A stretch of 64,000 nt of DNA from Kitasatospora sp. MAP12-44 (GCF_029892095.1 NZ_JARZAE010000004.1:6820001-6884000), one strand, 5' to 3'. Positions 1 through 9,109 are shown, counted from the first letter of the stretch. A program made the numbers and translations. Notes: generated from the sequence alone by a model not told the origin.

Positions 1-1243
1 CCGGCCCCTGGTCGCGCACCGTCAGCGTCCCGGACCGCAGCCGCACCTCCACCGCACCGCCCGGCGGGCTGAACTTCACCGCGTTGTCCAGCAGGTTGAT
101 CACCGCCCGCTCCATCGCGTGCACGTCCACCCGGGCGTACCAGGGCTCGAGTTCACTGCGGAACACCAGCTCGGGCCCGCGCAGCCGGGCCCGGTCCAGC
201 GCGCGGGCGACCAGGTCGTGCAGCGGGACGATCTGCGGCGGTCTGGAGCCTCTGGCGCGCGCGGGGCGGGAGAGTTCCAGCAGGTCGCCGATGAGCGTGG
301 ACAGCTCCACCATCTGCGCCTTCATGGTGCGCAGCATCCGGCTGCGGGTCTCGGCCGGCAGCGCCCGGCCGGTCTCCTCGCTGCGCACCAGCAGGTCCAC
401 ATTGGTCCGCAGCGAGGTCAGCGGGGTGCGCAGCTCGTGCCCGGCGTCGGCGATCAGCTGCGACTGCCGGTCCCGCGAGCTGGCGAGCGCGGTGCTCATC
501 GCGTTGAACGACTCGCCGAGCCGGGCGATCTCGTCCGTGCCGGAGACGGCGATCGTGGTGCCGGGCTCCTGGGTCCTGGCGATCTCCTCCACCGCCTCGG
601 TGAGCCGGCCCACCGGGCGCAGCGCGGTGTGCGCGACCCACAGCGCGCCCAGCGCGGACCCGCCGGTGACCAGGACGGCCAACCCGGTGAGCAGCAGGGC
701 GAGGTGGTCCAGGGCGTCCTGCACCGGGGCGAAGGGCTGCGAGACCAGCAGCGCCATCGGCAGCGTCGTGCCGTCCGTGAGGCGCACGGGCATGCTCACC
801 ACGTACACCTGGACGGACTGGCCGGTCTTGGTCCGCCCCGAGCGGAAGGCGCTCTGCGCGTCGGGGCCCGAGGTCCGGCCGCCCGCGATCCGGACGTCGC
901 CGGGGGTGATGACCACCGCCTTGGGGTCGTTCGGCGGGCAGGCCCGGCCGCTGCCGAAGACGACGGTGGGCACGGCAGGACCGGTGTCGTACGTCGGGTT
1001 CTCGGTGCACAGGCCGGCCAGGTGGCGCAGCGTGTTGTTGCTGGTGGGACCGACCGACTGCTGGAGCGTCTGGTCGACCTGAGTCAGCATCTGGTCGCGG
1101 GCGAAGAACCAACTGGCGGTCGCGCAGAGCACCACGGCCAGCGAGACGGCGACGGCCGTCAGCAGCGCCAGCCGTCCGCGCAGCGACATCCGGCGGTACC
1201 AGCCCGCTGCCGCACCCTGTTCGTCCCGCACCTGATCGGCCAT
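1..1243 (-). CDS. Sensor histidine kinase, 3' part cut by window edge
   Basis: Membrane sensor kinase of a two-component system; about 414 residues lie in the window and the C-terminal ATP-binding part runs off the left edge. The start is the ATG at 1243 (MADQVRDEQG). A first membrane segment lies near residues 25-45, followed by an extracytoplasmic domain, a second membrane segment, a HAMP linker, and a dimerisation/phosphoacceptor helix with the H-box HELRTPLTSL near residue 268. The N-box ERAVINLLDNAVKFSP is present, while the G1/G2 boxes are cut off. The response regulator would be expected upstream (right) or outside the window; none is adjacent on the right, so the partner is unknown. 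Confidence 0.9.
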   Translation of the reverse strand, partial: MADQVRDEQGAAAGWYRRMSLRGRLALLTAVAVSLAVVLCATASWFFARDQMLTQVDQTLQQSVGPTSNNTLRHLAGLCTENPTYDTGPAVPTVVFGSGRACPPNDPKAVVITPGDVRIAGGRTSGPDAQSAFRSGRTKTGQSVQVYVVSMPVRLTDGTTLPMALLVSQPFAPVQDALDHLALLLTGLAVLVTGGSALGALWVAHTALRPVGRLTEAVEEIARTQEPGTTIAVSGTDEIARLGESFNAMSTALASSRDRQSQLIADAGHELRTPLTSLRTNVDLLVRSEETGRALPAETRSRMLRTMKAQMVELSTLIGDLLELSRPARARGSRPPQIVPLHDLVARALDRARLRGPELVFRSELEPWYARVDVHAMERAVINLLDNAVKFSPPGGAVEVRLRSGTLTVRDQGP

Positions 1244-1428
1244 GCCCGCCCCTTGCTCTCAATTCCCCGGGCAAGCGGTACCTGCCGTGCGCGAGCACCT
1301 CTCGCTCTGCGGAAGACCCCCGTCGCCTGTGGCAAAGCTCCATGTCGGCGATGAGAAATCCCTGAGAGTCAGCTGAACAGGGCGAGATAATCCACGGTCA
1401 GCGCGGTCTGGGCCGCCCTGCTGCTTCA

Positions 1429-1848
1429 ATGAGCCGGGTGAACTGCGACTTCTGCGCCGTGGTCGCCGGCAGCACGCCGGCCCACCTGGTCCTCGACGAC
1501 GAGGTGGCCGTCGCCTTCCTGGACCGTCGTCCGCTCTTCCCCGGCCACGTTCTGGTGGTGCCCCGGGAGCACTACGCGACCCTCACCGACCTGCCGCCCG
1601 CCGTCGTCGGGCCCTTCTTCGCCCGGGTGCAGCGCGTCACCGCCGCCGTCGAGCGCGGCATGGCGGCGGCCGGCAGCTTCGTCGCCGCCAACAACCGGAT
1701 CAGCCAGTCGGTCCCGCACCTGCACGTGCATGTCGTCCCGCGCAATCCGAAGGACGGCCTGCGCGGCTTCTTCTGGCCGCGCACCCGCTATTCCGACGAC
1801 GCCCACGCCGCCGAGGTGGCCGACCGCCTGCGCGCAGCGCTTGGTTAG
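1429..1848 (+). CDS. HIT family (histidine triad) hydrolase
   Basis: A 139-residue HIT-domain protein, probably a nucleoside phosphoramidate or dinucleotide hydrolase. The N-terminal CDFCAVVAG and the FPGHVLVVP strand are typical of the family, and the catalytic triad motif HLHVHVV lies near residues 103-109. The length equals that of stand-alone bacterial HIT proteins. The next gene, a P450, begins 10 bp after the stop, so the two are probably cotranscribed, although no shared pathway is evident. The family is certain; the substrate is not. Confidence 0.9.
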   Translation: MSRVNCDFCAVVAGSTPAHLVLDDEVAVAFLDRRPLFPGHVLVVPREHYATLTDLPPAVVGPFFARVQRVTAAVERGMAAAGSFVAANNRISQSVPHLHVHVVPRNPKDGLRGFFWPRTRYSDDAHAAEVADRLRAALG

Positions 1849-1858
1849 GCTGGCGGCC

Positions 1859-3067
1859 ATGCAGACCACCCCGCCTGAGCAGACGTCAGCGCTGTCCCCG
1901 CTCACCCTGATGGAGGACCCGTACGGCGGCTACGCGCAGCTCCGCCAGGCCGGACCGGTGCACCGGATCACCGGCCCCGACGGCCTGCCGATCTGGCTGG
2001 TCACCCGCTACGCCGACGTCCGGCAGGCGCTCGCCGACCCCCGGCTCTCGCTCGACAAGCGCCACGCGCGGCCCGGCAACTACCGGGGCCTGGCGCTGCC
2101 GCCCGCGCTGGACGCCAACCTGCTGAACATGGACCCGCCGGACCACACCCGGATCCGCCGCCTGGTGTCGCAGGCGTTCACGCCCCGCCGGATCGAGCAG
2201 CTGCGCGAGCCGATCCAGCGGATCGCCGACGAGCTCCTCGACGCCGTCGCCCCGCTCGGCACCGCCGACCTGATCACCGCCTACGCCGCGCCGCTGCCGA
2301 TCGCCGTCATCTGCGACGTGCTCGGCGTCCCGCCGCAGGACCGCCGCGACTTCCGGACCTGGACCGACGCCCTGATCACCCCCGACCCCACCCGGCCCGA
2401 GGCCGCCAGGGCGGCGGTCGGCGCGATGATCGAGTTCTTCGCCGGCCTGATCGCCCGCAAGCGCACCGAACCCGGCGAGGACGTGCTCAGCGCCCTGATC
2501 GCCGTCCGCGACGAGCAGGACGGCGACCGGCTCAGCGAGGACGAACTCACCTCGCTCGCCTTCCTGATCCTCTTCGCCGGCTACGAGAACATCGTCCACC
2601 TGATCGGCAATGCCACCCTGGCGCTGCTCGAACACCCCGACCAGCGGGCCGCGCTGCTCGCCGAGCCCGGCCTGATCGGCAACGCCGTCGAGGAGCTGCT
2701 GCGCTACGACGGCCCCGCGCCGCTCGCCATCCGCCGCTTCACGCTGACGGACCTGGCGATCGGCGGGGTCACCGTCCCGGCCGGCGAGACCGTCCTGCTC
2801 TCGATCGCCTCCGCCAACCGCGACGCCGAGCAGTTCGCCGACCCCGACCGCCTCGACCTGGCCCGCGAGGCGGGCGGCCACCTCGCCCTCGGCCAGGGGA
2901 TCCACTACTGCCTCGGCGCGCCGCTGGCCCGGCTGGAGAGCGAGATCGCCATCGCCACCCTGCTGCGCCGCTTTCCGGCCCTCGCCCTGGCCGTCCCGCG
3001 CGAGGAGCTGCGCCACCGGCCCTCGCTGCGCTCGCGCGGGCTGCTGGCGCTCCCGGTCCGCTACTGA
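1859..3067 (+). CDS. Cytochrome P450 with atypical I-helix
   Basis: A 402-residue soluble bacterial P450 monooxygenase. The start is taken at ATG 1859 (MQTTPPEQTS), because an upstream in-frame start would lie inside the HIT gene. The I-helix reads AGYEN at about 240-244, where most P450s have AGxET, so Asn replaces the conserved Thr of the oxygen-activating pair. ExxR is E279-R282. The heme loop is LGQGIHYCLG with the ligand Cys351, and Leu replaces the usual Phe at the start of the loop. No ferredoxin gene is adjacent. These substitutions suggest a specialised reaction, but the substrate cannot be read from sequence. Confidence 0.93.
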   Translation: MQTTPPEQTSALSPLTLMEDPYGGYAQLRQAGPVHRITGPDGLPIWLVTRYADVRQALADPRLSLDKRHARPGNYRGLALPPALDANLLNMDPPDHTRIRRLVSQAFTPRRIEQLREPIQRIADELLDAVAPLGTADLITAYAAPLPIAVICDVLGVPPQDRRDFRTWTDALITPDPTRPEAARAAVGAMIEFFAGLIARKRTEPGEDVLSALIAVRDEQDGDRLSEDELTSLAFLILFAGYENIVHLIGNATLALLEHPDQRAALLAEPGLIGNAVEELLRYDGPAPLAIRRFTLTDLAIGGVTVPAGETVLLSIASANRDAEQFADPDRLDLAREAGGHLALGQGIHYCLGAPLARLESEIAIATLLRRFPALALAVPREELRHRPSLRSRGLLALPVRY

Positions 3068-3114
3068 CCCGACGGCGGGCGCCCGCTCACCGGGCGCCCG
3101 CTCACCACTCAGCC

Positions 3115-3603
3115 TCAGGCCGGCAGTACGGCCTCGATCGCGGCGACGACCGACGCGTCCTCCGGCTCGGTGCGCGGACGGATCCGCGCGACCACCGTGC
3201 CGTCGGCGGAGACCAGGAACTTCTCGAAGTTCCACAGCACGTCGCCGGCCTCGCCCGCCTCGTCGGCGACCTGGGTCAGCTCGGTGTACAGCGGGTGACG
3301 GCCCTCGCCGTTCACCTCCAGCTTCTCGAACAGCGGGAAGCTCACGCCGTAGGTCGTGGAGCAGAAGGTCTGGATCTCCTCGGCGCTGCCGGGCTCCTGG
3401 CCGCCGAACTGGTTGCACGGGAAGCCCAGCACACTGAACCCGCGCTCGGCGTACTTCGCCTGCAGCCGCTCCAACCCCGCGTACTGCGGCGTCAGACCGC
3501 ACTTCGAGGCCACATTCACCAGCAGCAGCGCGCGCCCCCGGTAGTCGCCGAGCGAGGCGTCCTCACCGGTCAGGGTGTGCAGCGGGATGTCGTACAGGCT
3601 CAC
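3115..3603 (-). CDS. Glutathione peroxidase family thiol peroxidase
   Basis: A 162-residue thioredoxin-fold peroxidase. The peroxidatic Cys lies in NVASKCGLTPQY near residue 35, in place of selenocysteine. The other family signatures FPCNQFGGQEPG and WNFEKFLV supply the Gln and Trp/Asn of the catalytic site. As actinomycetes lack glutathione, the reductant is probably thioredoxin or mycothiol-linked (family inference). The gene is convergent with the P450 and is a single-gene unit with its own start near 3603. Confidence 0.93.
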   Translation of the reverse strand: MSLYDIPLHTLTGEDASLGDYRGRALLLVNVASKCGLTPQYAGLERLQAKYAERGFSVLGFPCNQFGGQEPGSAEEIQTFCSTTYGVSFPLFEKLEVNGEGRHPLYTELTQVADEAGEAGDVLWNFEKFLVSADGTVVARIRPRTEPEDASVVAAIEAVLPA

Positions 3604-3720
3604 GGTGTTTCCATTCGGTCGTGTGGTGCACCTCTTGCACCCCCCACCGTAACCAACCCGGGAAGTCGGCCGGTTCGACGTTCGGCACCCCGGAGCGGGC
3701 GCGCCGCTACGATCTCGCGC

Positions 3721-4128
3721 ATGAGAGCTTCAGGCACCTTCACCGTCAAGGCCTTCGTTCCGACCGAACTGACCCCGGATCCCGCGGTGCCGACCGCCGT
3801 CCCGGTCGGTGTGGCGACGATGGAGAAGGAGTACGAGGGCGAGGTGGCCGGCCGGTCCGCGACGCTCTTCACCGCCGCGTTCGACCAGGCGGCCGGCGTC
3901 GGGACGTACGTGGCGATGGAGTCCTTCGAGGGCTCGCTGAACGGCCGGGCGGGTGCCTTCAACTTCGCCCACTCGGCGACGACTTCGGGCAGCGACCGGT
4001 CCGCCGAGTTCTTCGTCGTGGTGCCCGCCAGCGGCACCGGGGAGTTGGCCGGGATCTCCGGTACTGGCGGGATGGCGATCGACGAGGACGGCACGCACCG
4101 GATCTGGTTCGACTACGAGATCGCCTGA
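3721..4128 (+). CDS. DUF3224 family protein
   Basis: A small 135-residue protein of the DUF3224 type, a compact beta-barrel family of unknown function common in actinomycetes. It begins MRASGTFTVKAF and contains the typical GTYVAMESFEGSLNGRAG stretch and the ATTSGSDRSAEFFVVVPASG stretch. It ends with the family-like TGGMAIDEDGTHRIWFDYEI. The start ATG at 3721 is preceded by a 117-bp divergent region shared with the peroxidase gene. There is no signal peptide or membrane segment, so it is cytoplasmic. Confidence 0.85.
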   Translation: MRASGTFTVKAFVPTELTPDPAVPTAVPVGVATMEKEYEGEVAGRSATLFTAAFDQAAGVGTYVAMESFEGSLNGRAGAFNFAHSATTSGSDRSAEFFVVVPASGTGELAGISGTGGMAIDEDGTHRIWFDYEIA

Positions 4129-4254
4129 ACCCCTCTTCTTCCTTGCCCAGCAGCAGTTCTGACGGCACGTCACGAGTCCCCCTGTAGCCGAGCGATGCCC
4201 GCCCCCGGCAGACTGGATCCGCGGGGGCTGGGGAGCAGAGGGCGGGAGTGGCTG

Positions 4255-4677
4255 ATGGGGCAAGGGCAGGGAGAGGTTCGGGAAGTCGAGGAGTTCGCCG
4301 CGCACCTGTGCGAGTTGATCGCCGCCGACCGGGGGAGCGCGGCGGTCCGCCAGCTCACCGACTGGCTCGGCAGGACCGGTCCCCGGGGCGCCCTGCTGAT
4401 GGCTTCGCACACCGCCACCGCCGTCGGCACCGAGATGGCCGCGCGGTCCGTGCCGATGGCCGAACTGGGCGGCGTCCTCCCGGTCGCGGACGCACCGCTA
4501 CTGCAGCTCCTGGACGGCGCCGAGGCGGCGGAGGCTGTCGTCGAGTCGGTGCTGCGGCGAGCCGACGCCAGGCCGACGCCGGACGACCTGGCGCCCTTCC
4601 ATGACGGCGAGCGGGCCCGGTTCGGCCTGCTCTATCTGCTCCAGTGCCTGACCGGCGCGCGGCCGGAGGCTCGCTGA
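4255..4677 (+). CDS. Hypothetical protein, 140 aa
   Basis: I do not recognise a family. The protein (MGQGQGEVREVEEF...) is mostly helical and acidic, with no signal peptide, membrane segment or metal motif. The ATG at 4255 is chosen because GGGAG lies 6 bp upstream; an in-frame ATG at 4195 has no such site. It stands alone between the DUF3224 gene and the Glu/Val-repeat protein, all on the same strand. GC-rich third codon positions support coding. Confidence 0.6.
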   Translation: MGQGQGEVREVEEFAAHLCELIAADRGSAAVRQLTDWLGRTGPRGALLMASHTATAVGTEMAARSVPMAELGGVLPVADAPLLQLLDGAEAAEAVVESVLRRADARPTPDDLAPFHDGERARFGLLYLLQCLTGARPEAR

Positions 4678-4859
4678 CCTCGCTGACCTCCGTCGGAGCA
4701 GCGGCGCGTGTCACGATGCCTGCGGAACGGCCGAGGGCGGCACAGTTGCACGCGGGGTGGTCGCTGCGTGCAAGGGTCGAACGCTCACCCGTATTCTGAC
4801 CTACCAGAGTCCACCCCCCGACCTCCCCCGCCCTTCCCCGTCACGAACCGGACGTCCCG

Positions 4860-6413
4860 ATGACAGTGCTTCATGTGCAGAACGCTGCAGTACCGCCCCA
4901 GGACCGCTCGGGCGGTCCCACTACAGACCACGGACCTGACGACGCCCGGGAGAACCTGCTCAGGTTCGCCGAGTTGGGCGGTTTCACCCTCGCCGCTGAC
5001 ACCCACGCCTGGTACGCCGCGCTGGACACCGTCGCAGGTCCGGAGGAGGCGCGAGCCGCTTCGACCGTCCTCGCCGAGGTGCGCGGCGGCGGCCTGAGCG
5101 GGCTTCTGGAGGCCGCCACCGCGCTCGCCGCCGACTCCGTGCTGCGCGAGCCGGCCACCATCGCCGAGGTCAACGCCCTGGTGGCCCTGGGCCGCAGGCT
5201 CCAGGACACCGCCGCGACGCTCGGCGTCAGCGCGTACGACGCGGACCTCGACGCCCTGGCGGCGGCGACCGCCAGCGGCACCTGGCGCAAGGAGCGGGGG
5301 CTGAAGCTCTCCTGGGGCCGACGCCGCAAGCTCCGGGCGCAGGCCCGCGCGCTGGCGGTCGTGGACCGGCCCCGGCGCGAGGCGCTGCACGCGGCGCTGG
5401 TCGCCGCCGCGGCCGAGCGCACCGACTGGGCCGCGCTGGGCGACGGCTCCGGTGTCCGGCCGATGGACGGTGGACAGCTGGAGGCCACCGCGCAGGCGGT
5501 CGACGCGCTGACCGCCGCGCTGCGCGAGCTCGGCCGCCTGCTGCCGGACCGCGACCTCCCGGCGCTCCCGTTCGCGGAGCTCGCCGACCTGGTCGACCGC
5601 CTGGCCGCGGACGAGGGCACGCTCTACCGGCTGCCCGAACTCCGCACCCTGCGCACGGCCTTGGAGGCAGCCGGACTGGACGAGCTGCTCGCCGAGCTCA
5701 CCGCCGCCGGTGCCGACCGCGCCGCGACGGAGGCGGCCTACCGCCGGTATGCGGGCGACGCCGAGGCGGGGGCTGTGGCTGCGGCTGTTGTCGAGCCTGT
5801 TGCCGAGGTGGACGACGAGGTCGACGCCGAGGCGGAGGCGGCAGCGGACGCCGCTCGCCAGGTGCTGGCGGCCGGCCCGCGCGAGGCCCTCGACGAAGCA
5901 CCGACGGAGCACCCCGAGCCGCTCGCCGAGGTCGAGGCTGAGGTGGAGCCCGTGGTCGAGGTCGAGATCGAGGTCGCCGCAGAGGTTGAGGTCGAGCCGG
6001 TGGTCGAGGTTGAGCCCGAGGTCGCCGCAGAGGTTGAGGTCGAGCCGGTGGTCGAGGCCGAGCCGATCGTCGAGCCCGTGGCGGAGGTTACCCCCGAGCC
6101 CGAGCCCGAGCCCGAGCCTGCCCCCGCCCCCGCCCCCGTGGTCGAGGCCGTGGTCGAGGCGGAGCCCGCCCCCGAGCTCGCTCCCGCCAAGCGTGCGCGG
6201 CGGCCGCGGAAGCCCGACTTCACCCCCGGGCGTCCGGTGACCGCCTACACGCCGGCCGAGCTGGTCGCCGTCGTGCGCTGGATCGACGGCGACGACGTTG
6301 AGCGCAGCGACGACGAGCTGCTCCGCGCCGCGATGAAGGAGCTCGGCTTCGCCCGCCTCGGCCCCCGCATCAAGGAGGCCCTCGGCACGGCCGTCGCCGA
6401 GGCCCGCGCGTAG
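4860..6413 (+). CDS. Helical protein with Glu/Val-Pro repeat linker and helicase-tail-like C-terminal domain
   Basis: A 517-residue cytoplasmic protein in three parts. Residues 1-300 are helical and Ala/Leu/Glu-rich. Residues about 300-445 are a low-complexity acidic linker built from VEVEP-like repeats, including two copies of a 48-bp (16-residue) unit starting at 5970 and 6018. The last 60 residues (AELVAVVRWIDGDDVERSDD...ELGFARLGPRIKEAL) form a small basic-acidic domain. From memory this resembles the short domain at the very C-terminus of large actinobacterial superfamily I helicases. No catalytic motif is visible, so an adaptor or scaffold role is a guess. It ends in a strong hairpin shared with the convergent PBP gene. 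Confidence 0.8.
   Translation: MTVLHVQNAAVPPQDRSGGPTTDHGPDDARENLLRFAELGGFTLAADTHAWYAALDTVAGPEEARAASTVLAEVRGGGLSGLLEAATALAADSVLREPATIAEVNALVALGRRLQDTAATLGVSAYDADLDALAAATASGTWRKERGLKLSWGRRRKLRAQARALAVVDRPRREALHAALVAAAAERTDWAALGDGSGVRPMDGGQLEATAQAVDALTAALRELGRLLPDRDLPALPFAELADLVDRLAADEGTLYRLPELRTLRTALEAAGLDELLAELTAAGADRAATEAAYRRYAGDAEAGAVAAAVVEPVAEVDDEVDAEAEAAADAARQVLAAGPREALDEAPTEHPEPLAEVEAEVEPVVEVEIEVAAEVEVEPVVEVEPEVAAEVEVEPVVEAEPIVEPVAEVTPEPEPEPEPAPAPAPVVEAVVEAEPAPELAPAKRARRPRKPDFTPGRPVTAYTPAELVAVVRWIDGDDVERSDDELLRAAMKELGFARLGPRIKEALGTAVAEARA
5970..6059 (+). repeat. 48-bp in-frame tandem repeat
   Basis: Two nearly identical copies begin with GAGGTCGCCGCAGAGGTTGA at 5970 and 6018, keeping the reading frame and encoding VAAEVEVEPVVEVEPE-like units. 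The surrounding 5910-6150 region is a looser Glu/Val/Pro repeat, so copy number is likely to vary between strains. Confidence 0.85.
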
Positions 6414-6447
6414 TCCCAGTAGTCGCGGTAGTCGCCGACGCACACAC

Positions 6448-6492
6448 CAGGGGCCCGGCCCCGAGGAGATCATCCTCGGGGCCGGGCCCCTG
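6448..6492. terminator. Strong bidirectional terminator hairpin
   Basis: A perfect 20-bp stem (6448-6467 with 6473-6492) closes a 5-nt GATCA loop, between the convergent Glu/Val-repeat protein and PBP genes. The very GC-rich stem is typical of actinomycete terminators, and the position serves both genes. Confidence 0.85.
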
Positions 6493-6512
6493 CCGTTTCC
6501 CGCAGTCCAGGA

Positions 6513-8558
6513 CTACTGCAGCGGCACCGAGGCCAGCTGGCTCGGCGGCGTGCCCTGGAGCATCCCGCTGATCGTGTCGCGCCAGATCGGGCCGGCCAGC
6601 GTGCCACCGAAGGCCTGGTCGACGTAGTGTCCGCCGATCCGCTGGCCGTTCAGCGAGCTGGTCCCCTCGGTGTTGCCGACCACGGTGGCGCCGGCGGCCT
6701 CGGGGGTGTAGCCGATGAACCACACCTGGTTGCCGTTGTTGGTGGTACCGGTCTTACCGGCGCTGTCGCGGTCGGTCAGACCGGCGGGGCTGCCGGTACC
6801 GTCCTGCACCACGCCCTTCAGCATGGTGGTGATGGCGTCGGCGGTGTTCTGCGACATCGCCTGCGTGCAGTTGGCCTGCGGAACGGCGATCGGCTTGCCG
6901 TCCGCCGTGGTCACGGAGTCGATCGCGGTCGGCGCGCAGTAGCTGCCGTGCGCGGCGAAGGTGGCGTAGACGTTGGCCATCTCCAGCGGTGTCAGGTTGT
7001 TGGAGCCCAGCGTCATCGACTGCACCTGCTGGATCGCCTGGCCGCCCGCCTGCTGGGTGATGCCGAGCTTGTTGGTCATCTGCACCACGTTGCACAGCCC
7101 CGCGTCCGCCTCCAGCGAGACGAAGTAGGTGTTCACCGACTGCGCCATCGCCGGTGCCATGGTGAACGGCCCGACCAGCGACGTCGAGTCGTTGTGCACG
7201 GTGCCGGAGGCGCTCACCCTGGTACCGGTGCAGCTCTTCATGTCCGGCCACGGCATGCTGTACGGCGAGGGGTAGGACTGCGACGGGTTGATGCCGTTCT
7301 CCAGCGCCGCCGCCGCCACGATCGGCTTGAAGGTCGAGCCGGTCGGGAAGCCCTGTCCGCCGCCCATCGACTTGCCGACGTTCAGGTTGATCGTGGTCTG
7401 GTTGGCGCCGACGCCGTACGGGCGGCTCTGGCCCATCGCCAGGATCTTGCCGGTCCCCGGCTGCACCACGGTCATCGCGGTGGCCGCCTTGTCCGTCGCA
7501 TAGACGTGGCTGGTGACCGAGGACTGCAGCGCCGCCTGCGCCTTGGGGTCGAGCGTGGTGTGGATCTGCAAGCCGCCCTTGCTCCACAGCGCCTGGCGTG
7601 CGGCGGCGCTGTCACCGAACGCCGGGTCGTTGACCACCACGTTCTTCACGTAGTCGCAGAAGAAGCCCTCACCCTGCTGCGCGGTGATGCAGCCCTGCTG
7701 CGGGCGCGTGACGTTCAGCGTGATGGGGGAGGCGATCGCCTGGTCGGCCTGGGCCTGGGTGATGGTCCCGTACTGGGCCATCTTCTTCAGCACGGTGTCG
7801 CGCCGCTCCTTGGCCGCCTTGGGGTTGGCGATCGGGTCGTAGCCGCTGGGCGACTGCACGATGCCGGCCAGCAGCGCGGCCTGCGGCAGCGAGAGGTCCT
7901 TGGCGTGGACGCTGAAGTACCGCTCGGAGGCCGCCTCGACCCCGTACGCCTGCTCACCCATGAACGTGATGTTCAGGTAGTTGGTGATGATCTGGTCCTT
8001 GGTGAGCGTCTGCTCGACCTGGATCGCGTACTTCATTTCCTTGATCTTGCGGCCGACGGTCTGGGCCTGGGCCGCGAGCACCGCCGCCTGGTCGTTGCCG
8101 GCCTCGTCGACGAAGACGTTCTTCACGTACTGCTGGGTCAGCGTCGAGGCGCCCTGGGTCCCGCTGCCGGTGGCGTTGTTGTTGATCGCCCGGAGTATGC
8201 CCTTGGGGTCGATCGCGCCGTGCTGGTAGAAGCGGTTGTCCTCGATGTCCACCAGCGCCGACTTCATGATCGGGGCGATCTGGTCGCTGGGCACGACCGT
8301 GCGGTCCCGGTCGTAGACCGTGGCGATCACGCCGCCGTCGGCGTCGTAGATGGTCGAGGCCTGCGAGAGCGGCGGGGTGGTGAAGTCGTCGGGCAGGCTG
8401 TTGAAGTCCTCGACGGCAGCCTTCGCGCCCAGTCCGACGCCCCCCAGGGCCGGCAGAGCCAGGCCCGCTGTGAGGACGCCGGCCACCGCGCTGACGCTGA
8501 GGAAGGTGGCGGTCAGCCTGGTCTTGTGTACGAAGGATCCAGATTTCGACGAAGGCAT
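6513..8558 (-). CDS. Class A penicillin-binding protein (transglycosylase/transpeptidase)
   Basis: A 681-residue bifunctional peptidoglycan synthase anchored by one N-terminal membrane segment (about 14-40). The GT51 transglycosylase domain (60-240) has EDNRFYQHGAID with catalytic Glu near 106 and GASTLTQQYVKN. The transpeptidase domain has the acyl-acceptor serine in STFK (408-411), SVN (474-476) and KTGT (602-605), so all penicillin-binding motifs are intact. The length fits actinobacterial PBP1-type enzymes without long C-terminal extensions. It is transcribed from the 8559-8660 region as a single gene and ends at the shared hairpin. Confidence 0.96.
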   Translation of the reverse strand: MPSSKSGSFVHKTRLTATFLSVSAVAGVLTAGLALPALGGVGLGAKAAVEDFNSLPDDFTTPPLSQASTIYDADGGVIATVYDRDRTVVPSDQIAPIMKSALVDIEDNRFYQHGAIDPKGILRAINNNATGSGTQGASTLTQQYVKNVFVDEAGNDQAAVLAAQAQTVGRKIKEMKYAIQVEQTLTKDQIITNYLNITFMGEQAYGVEAASERYFSVHAKDLSLPQAALLAGIVQSPSGYDPIANPKAAKERRDTVLKKMAQYGTITQAQADQAIASPITLNVTRPQQGCITAQQGEGFFCDYVKNVVVNDPAFGDSAAARQALWSKGGLQIHTTLDPKAQAALQSSVTSHVYATDKAATAMTVVQPGTGKILAMGQSRPYGVGANQTTINLNVGKSMGGGQGFPTGSTFKPIVAAAALENGINPSQSYPSPYSMPWPDMKSCTGTRVSASGTVHNDSTSLVGPFTMAPAMAQSVNTYFVSLEADAGLCNVVQMTNKLGITQQAGGQAIQQVQSMTLGSNNLTPLEMANVYATFAAHGSYCAPTAIDSVTTADGKPIAVPQANCTQAMSQNTADAITTMLKGVVQDGTGSPAGLTDRDSAGKTGTTNNGNQVWFIGYTPEAAGATVVGNTEGTSSLNGQRIGGHYVDQAFGGTLAGPIWRDTISGMLQGTPPSQLASVPLQ

Positions 8559-8663
8559 GCCTTAGACCTTAAGCACGCAAGATGAGTAAATCGGACCAAT
8601 CGCCGCGCTTCCTGTGTCACAAGCCTGCGACAAATTCCGTCCACGAAGGATCATCGCTTGCGC

Positions 8664-8724
8664 GCCGACGCGCCGCGGTACCGGCTGTCACTCACAGTGG
8701 CAGCCGGTACCGCGACGCGTCGGC
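8664..8724 (-). terminator. 24-bp stem hairpin after the 63-aa gene
   Basis: The inverted repeat 8664-8687 / 8701-8724 matches at 23 of 24 positions around a 13-nt loop. It lies just downstream of the small leftward gene ending at 8747 and upstream of the PBP promoter region, so it probably terminates the small gene and insulates the PBP gene. Confidence 0.75.
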
Positions 8725-8746
8725 GGACGGAGGCGCTACGGAAGCG

Positions 8747-8938
8747 CTACGGCAGCACCCGCTCGATGGCGACGGCTCCGTCCCGCTCCAGAGCCAGGCG
8801 AGCCCGCTCGACCCGCTCGGGCGTGACGTCCCGACCGGTGGCCATCACGAGGTCCTCGGGGTCGATCTGGTTCTCGGATCCGGTGTGCAGCAGACGGTCG
8901 GGGGTGGGCAGCGACTCACTGTCGATGGACTCGGACAT
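8747..8938 (-). CDS. Small conserved acidic protein, 63 aa
   Basis: Encodes 63 residues beginning MSESIDSESLPTPDRLLH. The C-terminal half, with DLVMATGRDVTPERVERARL and ending AIERVLP, matches from memory a short protein conserved in streptomycetes whose function is not known. There are no Cys residues, membrane segments or signal peptide. It has its own strong hairpin at 8664-8724 and is divergent from the gene at 9110. It is too short for firm fold assignment. Confidence 0.65.
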   Translation of the reverse strand: MSESIDSESLPTPDRLLHTGSENQIDPEDLVMATGRDVTPERVERARLALERDGAVAIERVLP

Positions 8939-9109
8939 GGGATGCCTCCATGGATCGTGGGGCGGCCGGGCCTGACGGCTCTGTTCTCACGAGTGTGCAG
9001 CCGAAGCGCCGCGCCGCGCACCTGGAAACTGGCCGCCGGGGCCCGCTGGGTTCGCTGGATTGGCCGTCCGGGAGCGCCCCGGGTGCCCCCGCGCGCTTAA
9101 TCTGCCCTC

